Below are positions 12,286-21,985 of a stretch of DNA of 27,546 nucleotides, one piece after another; position 1 is the first letter of the stretch, and each line of letters begins with the position of its first letter. Location: IMG/VR virus record IMGVR_UViG_3300021519_001130, positions 1-27,546 of that record, one strand, 5' to 3'. The position numbers and the translations under genes were made by a program. The stretch comes from a virus. The notes under the pieces are model-generated. The model was not told the DNA's origin. It did not search any database and saw only the letters and a program-made list of their open reading frames with translations.

Positions 12286-15200
12286 ATTCCCAGCCTAGCC
12301 TCAATTTCTTTTAAGCGGGCATCAAACTTTTGGGCAATTAACACTAATACTGGAATCATAAATCCCAAATCAACCGACCTAATCTTGTCAGCGTCTGCGC
12401 CATCTGGGTCTGCCAGCAGACTGCTGGTTTCATACTGTGGGAAAAGTTCTTTAAATTCATCAGCAATAACTCCGATTTGGCCTTTGTATAGGTGCAAGTC
12501 CTCATCATCCAAAAAGTTGATTTTGTCAAATTGCCAAATTTTTACTTTATTTAATAATTTATCAATCCAGTCATCTGATGGTTCCTCAATATTTACTTTT
12601 ACTCTTCTATCGGAAGTAACCGACGCGCCATCCATATATTGCCCATAGACGTTGTCAACAATAAAAAATCCACGCGCACCAGTCCAATCAAGGGCCATGG
12701 CATTGTGGCTACCAGGACCGAAAGAGGCATCCTGGTACCTGATTCCGACTCCTCTCCAGTTAGTCCCAGTACCGCTGCTCATAGCGCCAATATATGCTCC
12801 TTCCCGAACTTCAACTCCAGCGGTTCCCATTTGTGCATAAAGTGTTCCTGCATAAATTGATTGGAAGCGTCCGTCGTTTTGAACATAGGACTGATAGCCA
12901 TCGCCTCCAGCAAAAGTGGCGTCGCTCGTGCTTGACAAACCGCCAGTAAAAGTCGCACCATTCGCAGATGTAACAAATCCCGCCGATGAAATTTTGAATG
13001 GTGCCGCATTATATGTTGATGCTCCAACCCACATATTTCCAGATGTGTCAACATGGAACGATGTTGTATCCGCTCCGCCAATATCAATGCTTCCGCCGTT
13101 GATTGTTCCCGAGAAAGTTCCCGTGGTTGCAGCCATACTTCCAGCAGCAGAAACTTTAAATGGTGCCGCGGCATATGTTGATGCACCAGACCACATATTC
13201 CCAGAAGTATCAACATGAAAAGATGAAGTGTCAAAACCACCAATATCAATTGATGTTACGGAGAATGCCCCACCATTAAATTCTGCGGTTCCATCTCCGC
13301 CAATTCTCCATCCACTGGTACCAACGGAGTATGTTGCGGACTGAACAGCAGACCCAACAAGGGTAAAGGGCTCATTTGATGATGAGAATGTCCGAGTCGC
13401 TGATGTTGTGCCCTTTAGGCCAAGTTCGTTAATTGGTGTGATTACATATGAATATGTTGAACCTGGCGAAGAAAGATTTTCAATTGTTGCCGAATTGCTT
13501 GAACCGTCTACTATGACTGTTGAAAACTCAAGAACTTGTGCAACAGAGGCGGATACAGATGCAGAAATATCTGGACCCTGATTTGCCCAGTAAATTACGC
13601 TTGATGATGTATTCAAGAGCGGGACATTAAACCCACCAAATCCGTCATCGGTTGAGAGGTTTTTTGCTGGATAAATATTAACGAGCATTCCATTTGTCAG
13701 ACCGTGCAAAGTTTTTGTTCCAGAAGAAATATTTCCAGAACGGACAAGCGAGAATCCAGTTTTTAATGTCCCTTCACGGAAAACAGAAATTTCGTATTGG
13801 GAAGCACGACTATCGGTATTGTCCCATGTCACGGTCACTCGGTTGCTCATTCCAATCGTTGCCGTTGTTGCAGATGCCGACATTGGAGCAGGAAGATTTA
13901 TATTTGGGGTATGCCCAGTAAATCCAGGTATAATAGACGCATTGAGCGAGCCGTAACCTCCTTGCGTTTCAAGGTCTGAGGCAATATCTGGAAATATTTC
14001 CCCAAATGTGACCTCAATAGTTTGTTCATTTGAGTTAGAAATTGCTGCGGAAATCGCACTAATTAACTGGCTTGAATATAGACCGATGGCCGTTTCAACA
14101 AGTACCTTGTCTCCAACTGAAAAATCCACCCACGCAACCTGCCCAGTTCTTTCTGGGAACTTTGCTGTCTGCGATAATTTTGCGCCGTCAATTTTACGCA
14201 TAGCAGAACTTGTAAAGTTAATAATTGCTGGTGAACTAACTGCAGAGTTTTCAAACCAAGATTCACGAATACCGTATACGTTTTTGTTTACGGATACAAT
14301 TTTATCAATTCCTCTTTGGTCTGAACCGTATGTAACTGTTCGTCTATCAGTAACAGAAGATTTTGTTTCAGAGTTGGTGAGGCTTGGCAATGTGAAGAGC
14401 AGTGCCGTATCGCCAGATGTTCTGTCTGTCCCAAATGGTACCGAGCGGATGACGCCATTTCTGTTAAACGGAGTTACAGCAAAACTTACAGAACCAGAAG
14501 CATCAAAGTGCCATGATAACCCACACTGTTCCGAGACCTGCTTGATGACTTCACCCATTGTTTTACCCTGCGGAACAGCAAAACGACCAGCATCTTGGAT
14601 GACACTTCCCTTTGAGTCAAGGTATCCCTTATTGGCGTCAACAACACCATCCAGATATAGCGGCCAACTTACGGCATTAGATGCGCCACCGCGACCGTTT
14701 GTCGTAATTGGATAACCAAAGTAGGATGGAGATGCAGAATATTCGTAGCCAGTTTGTGCTTCTTTAAATAAAACCCAAAACGCGCTAAGACCGTTAATTC
14801 CGCCAGCGGTATCTGCCCCAAATACAAGATTTACTGTTCCAATTTGGCTGGGCGTAGTCAAACCACCATTAGAAGTAAGTTTAAAAATGCTGTAACCATT
14901 TGTTGAGCCTTCGGAAACAAATGCTTGTTTCCCAACTTGGAGATGGTCAAGAACAAGACCATTTGCTATTGACGAACGGACTATTCTCCAGACGGTTGAA
15001 ACAGAGCCAGTATCCTTAATCCAGTAAATCCCGTTATGCGCTTGGTTTGATTGATTTTTTACAAGGACGTAGTCGCCAACAGTGAGGTCTGTAATGCCAT
15101 CAATCCCAGCGGAATTAATGCTGCCATTTGATGTTCCCTGTAGTTCTGCACCATCTCCTGGAAAGCCACTAGTAACTGTCCCATTAAAATAGTTTGCCGT

Positions 15201-15671
15201 TATGGCGGATGTTGTTGCTACGCGAACAATCCATTCGTAACCAATAAAATCTCTATCCCAAAGTTTTGGAAATGAGCCGTTGATTGTGCCAACTCGTCCC
15301 TGATTGGAGAATCCAGCGGGGAGAACTACAGCCCAATCAAGTGCAGAACCGATACCCTTGCCAGCGATTGTTACAGTTTCTCCGTCTGGGAGTCGTTCAA
15401 CCTGCACATCCTCAATAAAAAACGTAAACACTGGGGCGCTATTCCGTACTACCTGCAACGCGTATGGGCCAGTAAGTAAAGATTTACCGTTTTCTAATTC
15501 AAAATCTGCAAAAAATTGGTCCTTAAAGTCGTGAACTAATTTTCCAGTTCCATAATCATTGAGTTGGTCGGAAAACTCAATTGATGACCAGCGCGGAACA
15601 TAGGCAATTACGCTGGCAGCGTTCATCGCTGAAACTACACGAATATCCCAGGTTGAATTAACAGTTTGCAT
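12282..15671 (-). CDS. Tail hub / fibre protein with C-terminal S74 intramolecular chaperone
   Basis: 1129 residues. The N-terminal part (RWSSIEFSDQLNDYGTGKLV, VFTFFIEDVQVERLPDGETV) is the start of siphovirus minor tail/baseplate proteins. The middle holds Gly/Ser/Thr-rich beta regions that look fibronectin-like (NRVTVTWDNTDSRASQYEIS; YSYVITPINELGLKG). Two near-identical 54-residue repeats (DTSxFHVDTSGNMWxGASTY) follow. The last ~110 residues are a peptidase S74 chaperone: VTSDRRVKVNIEEPSDDWID carries the Ser-Asp...Lys self-cleavage dyad, and GQIGVIADEFKELFPQ is its hallmark. It should trimerise and clip itself off after folding. Position after the distal tail protein fits a tip or receptor-binding role. 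Confidence 0.85.
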   Translation of the reverse strand: MQTVNSTWDIRVVSAMNAASVIAYVPRWSSIEFSDQLNDYGTGKLVHDFKDQFFADFELENGKSLLTGPYALQVVRNSAPVFTFFIEDVQVERLPDGETVTIAGKGIGSALDWAVVLPAGFSNQGRVGTINGSFPKLWDRDFIGYEWIVRVATTSAITANYFNGTVTSGFPGDGAELQGTSNGSINSAGIDGITDLTVGDYVLVKNQSNQAHNGIYWIKDTGSVSTVWRIVRSSIANGLVLDHLQVGKQAFVSEGSTNGYSIFKLTSNGGLTTPSQIGTVNLVFGADTAGGINGLSAFWVLFKEAQTGYEYSASPSYFGYPITTNGRGGASNAVSWPLYLDGVVDANKGYLDSKGSVIQDAGRFAVPQGKTMGEVIKQVSEQCGLSWHFDASGSVSFAVTPFNRNGVIRSVPFGTDRTSGDTALLFTLPSLTNSETKSSVTDRRTVTYGSDQRGIDKIVSVNKNVYGIRESWFENSAVSSPAIINFTSSAMRKIDGAKLSQTAKFPERTGQVAWVDFSVGDKVLVETAIGLYSSQLISAISAAISNSNEQTIEVTFGEIFPDIASDLETQGGYGSLNASIIPGFTGHTPNINLPAPMSASATTATIGMSNRVTVTWDNTDSRASQYEISVFREGTLKTGFSLVRSGNISSGTKTLHGLTNGMLVNIYPAKNLSTDDGFGGFNVPLLNTSSSVIYWANQGPDISASVSASVAQVLEFSTVIVDGSSNSATIENLSSPGSTYSYVITPINELGLKGTTSATRTFSSSNEPFTLVGSAVQSATYSVGTSGWRIGGDGTAEFNGGAFSVTSIDIGGFDTSSFHVDTSGNMWSGASTYAAAPFKVSAAGSMAATTGTFSGTINGGSIDIGGADTTSFHVDTSGNMWVGASTYNAAPFKISSAGFVTSANGATFTGGLSSTSDATFAGGDGYQSYVQNDGRFQSIYAGTLYAQMGTAGVEVREGAYIGAMSSGTGTNWRGVGIRYQDASFGPGSHNAMALDWTGARGFFIVDNVYGQYMDGASVTSDRRVKVNIEEPSDDWIDKLLNKVKIWQFDKINFLDDEDLHLYKGQIGVIADEFKELFPQYETSSLLADPDGADADKIRSVDLGFMIPVLVLIAQKFDARLKEIEARLGI
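12997..13250 (-). repeat. Two ~92-base direct repeats, 162-base period, in the tail-fibre gene
   Basis: Copies at about 12997-13088 and 13159-13250 encode the 54-residue repeat units of the hub protein. They share AATGGTGCCGC starts and CCAATATCAAT ends with silent and conservative differences. The unit resembles a beta-solenoid repeat. Confidence 0.7.
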
Positions 15672-16562
15672 TTAGATGTATGCCCTCTTATAATCTATTG
15701 TGCAAGTGCCTCTGCCAGCAGTTGAGTTTTGGCTAAAGACCAAAGTATTAGTTGTTGGAAATAAAACCATCCAGTCCTGGCGGGTTCCAGAACGGTAGAG
15801 ACCAGAAATAACATTGGTTCCAGTCCCAGTTTTTACTGTTAGTGCTTCAGTATTAATCACAATGCTTGTTCCAGCAGTTACTGTGCCCGTATACCCAATA
15901 ACCGAAGTTGATGAATATGTTTGATTGGTTAGGCGTGGATTAACCAAATTCTGGGTAGTCGCAGCAAAAGTAATAGTCATATATGTGACTGGGGCAGTCC
16001 CGATAACCGCAGCAGAGTTGGAAACGCTAGCCGTAAGGGAGGCAGTAGAGATGGTCCCGACAAGAGACGGAGAGTAGTTGGCATAGTCATACCAGCGTGG
16101 GTCGGCAAATACGACATCAACTGTGAACTCGCAATAAGTTAGCGTTTTATGGTCGTCCATATTGAATGAACTAGTAATTTCACCATACCCGTAGCGGGTA
16201 TCCACTGTTCCAGAGGATGCGACATTGATTCTGCTGTGAGCGATTGTAAGTTGATTTGTTGATGTAAGAATAGCCATAACCGTGTCATAATTAGCATTAA
16301 ATTGTGAGCGGCGACCAGCCTCTGTTGTCGCAACGATACCAGTAGTCGGGTTTGCATCCGTAATGGTTATGTTCCATGTTTCAGTTCTTGATGTGAAACG
16401 CTTTTCCCTCCATGCAACACCATGTATTGATGGAACATCAATGTCATTTCCTTTTTTGCCAGCATGGCTTTTGGTAATAGCATTAATCCAAAACCCGTGA
16501 TTAGCAAATTCGGTACCGTCAATCGTGTACCATTCGGTAAATCTTGGAAGCAGAGTTGACAT
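15672..16562 (-). CDS. Distal tail / minor tail protein
   Basis: 296 residues. It starts MSTLLPRFTEWYTIDGTEFA with HGFWINAITKSHAG, continues with VPSIHGVAWREKRFTSRTET, and ends DWMVLFPTTNTLVFSQN plus a Cys-containing strand (GTCTIDYKRAYI). This is the layout of siphovirus distal tail (Dit-like) or minor tail proteins: N-terminal ring domain, inserted beta domain, C-terminal W..L.PG.N.L-type strand. It lies between the tape measure and the hub, exactly where Dit is expected, and abuts the next ATG. AGGAT lies about six bases before its start. The specific family was not confirmed. Confidence 0.75.
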   Translation of the reverse strand: MSTLLPRFTEWYTIDGTEFANHGFWINAITKSHAGKKGNDIDVPSIHGVAWREKRFTSRTETWNITITDANPTTGIVATTEAGRRSQFNANYDTVMAILTSTNQLTIAHSRINVASSGTVDTRYGYGEITSSFNMDDHKTLTYCEFTVDVVFADPRWYDYANYSPSLVGTISTASLTASVSNSAAVIGTAPVTYMTITFAATTQNLVNPRLTNQTYSSTSVIGYTGTVTAGTSIVINTEALTVKTGTGTNVISGLYRSGTRQDWMVLFPTTNTLVFSQNSTAGRGTCTIDYKRAYI

Positions 16563-16571
16563 AATTTAATC

Positions 16572-19500
16572 CTAACCGAATAAGCCAGCAGTAGAGAGCG
16601 CTTTCATGCGGCGAGCGATTGACTCCTCCGAGGTTTCCGCAATTGGATTATTTACAACAATATTAACCGTGCTCCCAGAACCGTAAGAAGAATTCATGGA
16701 ATCCGATTGACCAACCTTAAAAAGTTTTTCAAGCGCGATTTGCGTACTGTATCCCTGGAGGGGAATTACTGCTTCTGGTCCGTTCTCGCCTATTATTGCA
16801 CGGGTCGCCTTTGTAACAATTCCGCCAGATGCCATGTAGTTCCACAATTGGAATCTTTCAATATCCTCTGGACGTACCGCTCCTGGATTGCTCCTGAATA
16901 GGTTTACCAAACCGTTGCTCGGAACACCATATTTTGATTTAACGGCGCCTTGTCCAACGGGATTATATGTTGCTCCAGGCGTAGTTCCTGCTGCGGGGGT
17001 GGCTGGGGTTGTGTCTTTAGTGTAAGTCTGGTCTGGCGCCGCCTGCATTGGCGGTGGCGTATCAAGAGGATTTGTTACAACCGCTGGTGTAACAAATTTT
17101 GTTGCAGATGAATTTGTTGCCTCTTGTGCTGCTGTTTTAATATAACCGAATACGGTCTCCCCTAGACCGTGAAGGGCAATTTGAAACGCCCCGCTTGGGT
17201 TTGTAAGACTTAAACCCAAATCATTAATTCCTGTAATTGTATTTGGAATTGACTGCAAAGCAAATTGATGAAACATGTCCGTGGCTTGTTGCATGTTTAT
17301 GGCTAGGTCAATAGCCGCAGTAACCTGCTCTTCTTGCGCTTTGACAATGTCATATGTTGCTTTTGCAAGTTCAAGAGTTTTATTTTTTTCATCTTGCTTT
17401 GCATCCATTAAATTAGTTTCGGCCTTAATTGCGTCTGGGGAAACTTCCGATGCGCTTGCTCGTGCTTCCAGCAAAGCCTGTTCCGCATCAACCATTGCAC
17501 CAAATGTTCCACGCTTCATTGCGTATGCGCGAGAAGCCTCTTCGTATGCTGTCTGTAATTCCTCAATTCTTGAAAGTTCGTAATCTGTTACATCGGCGCC
17601 CATATTCTTGCCGCTTTTTGCAGCGCTATAGGATTTTTCACGCTCTGCCTTTGCGGTGGCTGCTGCGTATCCCATTTGTTCAATAACAAGTTTTTGTCGT
17701 GCAAGCATTGCGCTTCCAAGACCCAACTGAGCATTAATATAACTACCGATTGTGCCAAGAGCGGCCGACGCATCCTTCGTAATCTTGTCAATCATTGCTC
17801 CAAATGCATTTGAATACTTCCCGAACTTATCAAGGACTGCTTGCATCTTCTTTTCTGCTGGTGTTTCAATCTTCTTATCCCCACCACTACTGCTTGTTCC
17901 CGAACCATTAAAGGCTGCTGCGAGTGCTGCTGCCGCTGCTGCGGCTGTAGCAGCACTTGCTATTGCCGCAGGAGTTGTTCCTGGAGTGGTTGAACCAGTG
18001 CCACCAGCGCCACCAGCGCCTCCATTTCCCGTTGCATACTTTTCGGCTAATGCTGCAAGGCGAACACCCTGTGTTGCAATTGCCGCATCAGATGCTCCTA
18101 GTCCCTGAACCATCCCATCAACAAAACCCTTACCGCCAGTTTTTCCAAAGTTTTTCATTCTATCAATCATGTCTTTGGCACTTGAACCGTTAGCAATTCC
18201 GAGGAGTATTCCATCCGTAATCGGTTTGCCAATTTTTTCTTGAGCAAGTTTTGAAGGAGATTTAATTCCCCAAAAATCTTTAATTGTTTGAAAAAGGTTA
18301 TTATTAAATGCCTCCATTCCAGGCGCTGCTGCATTGGCTGCATCTAGCGCGTTCTGATTAATCCCTTCTGAAATTTTTCCCAAAAGACCAGCGTCCATTT
18401 CCCCTTGGGAGCCAGTGAAGGCACCAGCGCCAACAAGTGTTCCCTGCAATTCTCCTGGTTTAAAATTAATTGAGTCAAGAGTTGCTTTTGCTTGCTCTTG
18501 TGTCATCTTTCCGCCAGCAGTCATTACTTTGACAATATTTTCGTAACCAGCAGTTATTGTTGCTGCGGCGTAATCAAGACCCTTTGCTGGGTCCATTGCC
18601 TCGGCATTAGCGGTATCAAGAATTGCATCGCGGTACTTTTGGAGTTTGGTAATTGCAGCCCCACCCTTTTCGGAGTATGGGTCAAGCCCACCAGAACCAG
18701 CATCAGATAAGGCCTTCCTGACATCTCTGATTGCGTCTCCAAGGTTAACTTGTATTCCAATAAAATCATTTGATAGGCCAAGAACTGCTTTTTGACCTTC
18801 TTCAAATTTTTTAATGGCTCCAGTAGCCATGCCATATTCATCAGCCATCGCTTGAATTGCTGGGTTTAGACCAGTACCAAAAGTATCAGCAAGTTCCATT
18901 ACGGCCATTTTTTGCTGCTCGGTTACGGTTACTGATTTGGCAGTAGCATCAATGTGGTTTTGAATCACATCATTAAATACACCAAATTCTTCTATTGGAG
19001 TGGCATTTCCAAGTTTTTTGTATCCGTCAGCAAGTTCGCTTGTTATTTCTTTTGCAGTTTTTTCTTCAACTCCAAGTTCGGTAAAGAATGCAGTAATTCC
19101 CTTTTGATTATCCACATTTCCAAACATCTTTTCAAAACTTCCAGAGGATTCTTTTGTTAAACCTCCGATATCTTTCAAATCCTTAAAAGCACCTTGTGTA
19201 AAAGTTGTCCAAGCATATCCTTGGTCATCAACACTTAGTGTGCTCTTTTTTATAGCACCGTCCACTGTTTTCAATCCGTAAAGGAATGTATTTAAATTTT
19301 TTGTTTGAGAAAATGATGTGCTCAGTTCTTCTCCCAAGCCACTTACTACTGCTGTGGTAACTGCAAGAGTTTCCGACAGGGTTTTTGTATCATTATTACT
19401 CATTCCTTCTGGGCCAAATAATGTTGCAAGAACAGCATTTACATCATTTACATCTGTTTTAGTTTTTGCAAGTATCGCTTTAAATGCTGGACCGACTAAA

Positions 19501-21746
19501 ACATCGCCCATTCCTTCGTCGTCTGCATAACTTACTTTTCCAAAGTCTCTATGGAATCCAAGTATGAACTGTGCCTGAACAAGTTGACCAACTTTATCCA
19601 TTTCTTGCCCAAGAGGGGCCATTCCAGCGGCTGCTTGAACAATCATTCCTGGGGTTACAGACAATGAATCCTGGAACCACATCATCAAAGATTTCTTTGA
19701 CTCTTCAGTCAATCCAGTCATTCGTTTGATTACAGAAGCGGCATATGCTGCTGCTTCTGGAGAACCAGGATTACGTTTTCCAATCTCGGCTACTGCACTC
19801 TGAACATCTTTAGATAGTTCTTCTTCAATTTGTTTTTTTGTATCTGAATCAAGAGCGCCGCCAGTAAAGTTAAGTTTGTTTTGTTTTAGATTGAGTGACA
19901 CATCAATCTGGTCCATTTTTACTGCGTCACCAAGGAATGTGGTCATGTCTGAAAGCGATTTATTTGTTTTATCTAAACCATCAGTTTTTCCACCAAATGG
20001 ACCAAGTCCAAACGTTGATGCAACGGTTGCAATCAACATGCCAACCATCATTATTTCTGGAAGCATTACCATTAATTTCGTTCCAAATGCCTGAGTCGCT
20101 GTACCAGCATTCATAATTGCAACTGTTGCCGCATCGGTTGAAATTGCATCTAGTTCACTTGCATCTGCTGCGGCCATTGTCAAGAATCTACGCTCAATGA
20201 GGCTTCCGTTATTTTCTCTAGCAATCAGTAGTGCTTTTTTTGTGCTGAGGCTATTTGTTGCTTCTGCAGCGGTTAATTGATTAAGTGCTGCTGCTTCCTG
20301 GTCGGTGGTCATTGTTAGGCCGCCAAATGCCTTACTTGACTGTTGTGCGGCTTGTCCACCAAGGCGAAGTCCTTGCGTCATGCCACGAATCACTGTTTGT
20401 AGGTGTCCACCAAGTCGGACCATTGAACTCCATGTTCTGAATAGCCCATTTGCCATTTTTGCACCGATGAAAAACGCAAAACCAAGAGAGCCTACAATCT
20501 TAAAAAGGCCAGAAAATATTCTTGATAGAAACCCAGAACCTTGTCCAAGTTTAAAAATTGCACTAGCCGCACCAGTTAATACTTGACCCATCTGCATTAA
20601 CCCACTAGCAACAGGCATCAGGGTCTGCCCAAGTCCGATAAGTGCCGTTTGCGAACTCGCCAAGGCTGCTTTGAATTTATAGTCTGCCGTTTCGGAGTAG
20701 ACTCTAAATGCCTCTGCCGCATCACCAGCAGAGCCACCTACGGCATCAAAAATCTTTCTGTTTTCTTCAAGGTTTGGACCCAATAATGAAAGAACAGCCT
20801 GAAGCGCTCGTACGTTACCAAAAACTTTTGTTAATCCAGAAACCGCAACCGAAGTATCCGTACCGCCAAGTTTTGCATTCAACATTGATAGAGCGTCAAG
20901 TAATCCGTTCTCTTGAACATTCTTTCTGACCTCTTCTGCACTTGTTCCAGCAGCAAATAGTTCTTCTTTGGCGGCTTTTGCTGGTTTCAACAATTGAGAC
21001 ATAACTTGGCGCAAATAAATTGCTGCCGTTCCAGCGGTTGTACCAGTACGAGTTAATGAAGCCATTCCAGCAGAGACATCCTCAAACGTCGCACCAAATG
21101 TTGCAGCAATTGGGAGGACCTTGCCAAGGGAGGGTGCCAATTGGTCTGCTTCAACTTTTCCTTCTTTTACGGCTGCGGTCAAAATATCTGCAGCGTTTGC
21201 CGCTGAATAGTTTCCTTCTCCGTACGCGTTAATTACCGACGTAAGAGCATCGGCTACAACTTTTGTTTCTCCAAGACCAGCGGCGGCCGCTCTTGCGGCT
21301 TGATTGAGAACATTAATTGCTTCTGCACCTTTAATACCAGCAGAAGAAATGAAGTACATGGCATCTGCAAGTTCAAGCGGTGCGCGAGCGGTATTTGCGG
21401 CCATTCCAAGAATATCTCTTGAAAATGACTGAACTTCTTTTGCAGAAATACCCACCAGTCCCTGGATTTTCTTCATTGATTTTTCAAAGTTTCTAGATGC
21501 CTGAATTGCGGCTCCGCCAAGCATGGCAAGAGGCATAATCATCGTGTAGTTAATCAACGAGGAGGTTTGGCGCATTGCATCGCCCATTTGGCGAATTGGC
21601 ACCTGAGAGCGAGTAAACTGGCTCGCCATTGCATTAAGCGAATTAGTCGTGCTCCGCATTGCACCGCTAGCGGCACCCGCACCAGTAGCGGAAATAATTA
21701 CACTTACATGAAGTGGTGGTATGGCGCCGCCGCCGATGCTTGACAT
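16572..21746 (-). CDS. Tail tape measure protein
   Basis: 1724 residues, the longest gene. The N-terminus contains the TP901-type tape-measure domain (FEKSMKKIQGLVGISAKEVQ; ISSAGIKGAEAINVLNQAAR; DQLAPSLGKVLPIAATFGAT; LTRTGTTAGTAAIYLRQVMS). A hydrophobic stretch near residue 570 (KLMVMLPEIMMVGMLIATVA) may be membrane-active at DNA injection. Ala-rich low complexity with AATAAAAAAALAAA follows in the second half. The C-terminus has the familiar ASGGIVTKATRAIIGENGPE then AVIPLQGY. At the usual ~0.15 nm per residue, the tail would be roughly 250 nm. It follows the frameshifted chaperone, the standard siphovirus order. Confidence 0.95.
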   Translation of the reverse strand: MSSIGGGAIPPLHVSVIISATGAGAASGAMRSTTNSLNAMASQFTRSQVPIRQMGDAMRQTSSLINYTMIMPLAMLGGAAIQASRNFEKSMKKIQGLVGISAKEVQSFSRDILGMAANTARAPLELADAMYFISSAGIKGAEAINVLNQAARAAAAGLGETKVVADALTSVINAYGEGNYSAANAADILTAAVKEGKVEADQLAPSLGKVLPIAATFGATFEDVSAGMASLTRTGTTAGTAAIYLRQVMSQLLKPAKAAKEELFAAGTSAEEVRKNVQENGLLDALSMLNAKLGGTDTSVAVSGLTKVFGNVRALQAVLSLLGPNLEENRKIFDAVGGSAGDAAEAFRVYSETADYKFKAALASSQTALIGLGQTLMPVASGLMQMGQVLTGAASAIFKLGQGSGFLSRIFSGLFKIVGSLGFAFFIGAKMANGLFRTWSSMVRLGGHLQTVIRGMTQGLRLGGQAAQQSSKAFGGLTMTTDQEAAALNQLTAAEATNSLSTKKALLIARENNGSLIERRFLTMAAADASELDAISTDAATVAIMNAGTATQAFGTKLMVMLPEIMMVGMLIATVASTFGLGPFGGKTDGLDKTNKSLSDMTTFLGDAVKMDQIDVSLNLKQNKLNFTGGALDSDTKKQIEEELSKDVQSAVAEIGKRNPGSPEAAAYAASVIKRMTGLTEESKKSLMMWFQDSLSVTPGMIVQAAAGMAPLGQEMDKVGQLVQAQFILGFHRDFGKVSYADDEGMGDVLVGPAFKAILAKTKTDVNDVNAVLATLFGPEGMSNNDTKTLSETLAVTTAVVSGLGEELSTSFSQTKNLNTFLYGLKTVDGAIKKSTLSVDDQGYAWTTFTQGAFKDLKDIGGLTKESSGSFEKMFGNVDNQKGITAFFTELGVEEKTAKEITSELADGYKKLGNATPIEEFGVFNDVIQNHIDATAKSVTVTEQQKMAVMELADTFGTGLNPAIQAMADEYGMATGAIKKFEEGQKAVLGLSNDFIGIQVNLGDAIRDVRKALSDAGSGGLDPYSEKGGAAITKLQKYRDAILDTANAEAMDPAKGLDYAAATITAGYENIVKVMTAGGKMTQEQAKATLDSINFKPGELQGTLVGAGAFTGSQGEMDAGLLGKISEGINQNALDAANAAAPGMEAFNNNLFQTIKDFWGIKSPSKLAQEKIGKPITDGILLGIANGSSAKDMIDRMKNFGKTGGKGFVDGMVQGLGASDAAIATQGVRLAALAEKYATGNGGAGGAGGTGSTTPGTTPAAIASAATAAAAAAALAAAFNGSGTSSSGGDKKIETPAEKKMQAVLDKFGKYSNAFGAMIDKITKDASAALGTIGSYINAQLGLGSAMLARQKLVIEQMGYAAATAKAEREKSYSAAKSGKNMGADVTDYELSRIEELQTAYEEASRAYAMKRGTFGAMVDAEQALLEARASASEVSPDAIKAETNLMDAKQDEKNKTLELAKATYDIVKAQEEQVTAAIDLAINMQQATDMFHQFALQSIPNTITGINDLGLSLTNPSGAFQIALHGLGETVFGYIKTAAQEATNSSATKFVTPAVVTNPLDTPPPMQAAPDQTYTKDTTPATPAAGTTPGATYNPVGQGAVKSKYGVPSNGLVNLFRSNPGAVRPEDIERFQLWNYMASGGIVTKATRAIIGENGPEAVIPLQGYSTQIALEKLFKVGQSDSMNSSYGSGSTVNIVVNNPIAETSEESIARRMKALSTAGLFG

Positions 21747-21811
21747 AAAATAATTTTTACATCATTAAGCAATAATGTCAAATGCTTTGAGCGTAAATGG
21801 TTATTACAATA

Positions 21812-21985
21812 CTAACCAGTTTGGAGGCCCATGGACTTGGCAAAATTCATAATATCGTTTGCGCCAGATTTTTGTTTCATGTATCCCATGCCTTCAAAAA
21901 CTGCGCTAACTTGTGCTGGGCTTAGGTCCCAGAACTCTTCGTACGAGCGGCCCGTTTGACTCCAGGTTGTGTACCAGATTTTCCA
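21812..21985 (-). CDS. Tail assembly chaperone, -1 frame extension (T part)
   Basis: Open in the -1 frame relative to the upstream chaperone gene, ending TAG/TAA-type at 21812. The coherent part reads WSQTGRSYEEFWDLSPAQVS, AVFEGMGYMKQKSGANDIMN and FAKSMGLQTG, typical for the T domain that binds the tape measure. Most of an ATG-initiated version from 22120 is Arg-rich out-of-frame sequence, so the natural product should be a G-T fusion made by -1 slippage, ending about 65 bases before the tape-measure ATG (counted on the + strand between 21747 and 21811). Confidence 0.7.
   Translation of the reverse strand, partial: WKIWYTTWSQTGRSYEEFWDLSPAQVSAVFEGMGYMKQKSGANDIMNFAKSMGLQTG

Noticed and set aside
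12652-14715. Several rightward ORFs of 60-235 residues across the tail-fibre gene
   Set aside because: They are antisense to a convincing 1129-residue coding region and have repetitive or biased composition without domain signals.
17752-18108. Rightward Ala/Pro-rich ORF
   Set aside because: It is the complement of the Ala-rich low-complexity part of the tape measure gene.
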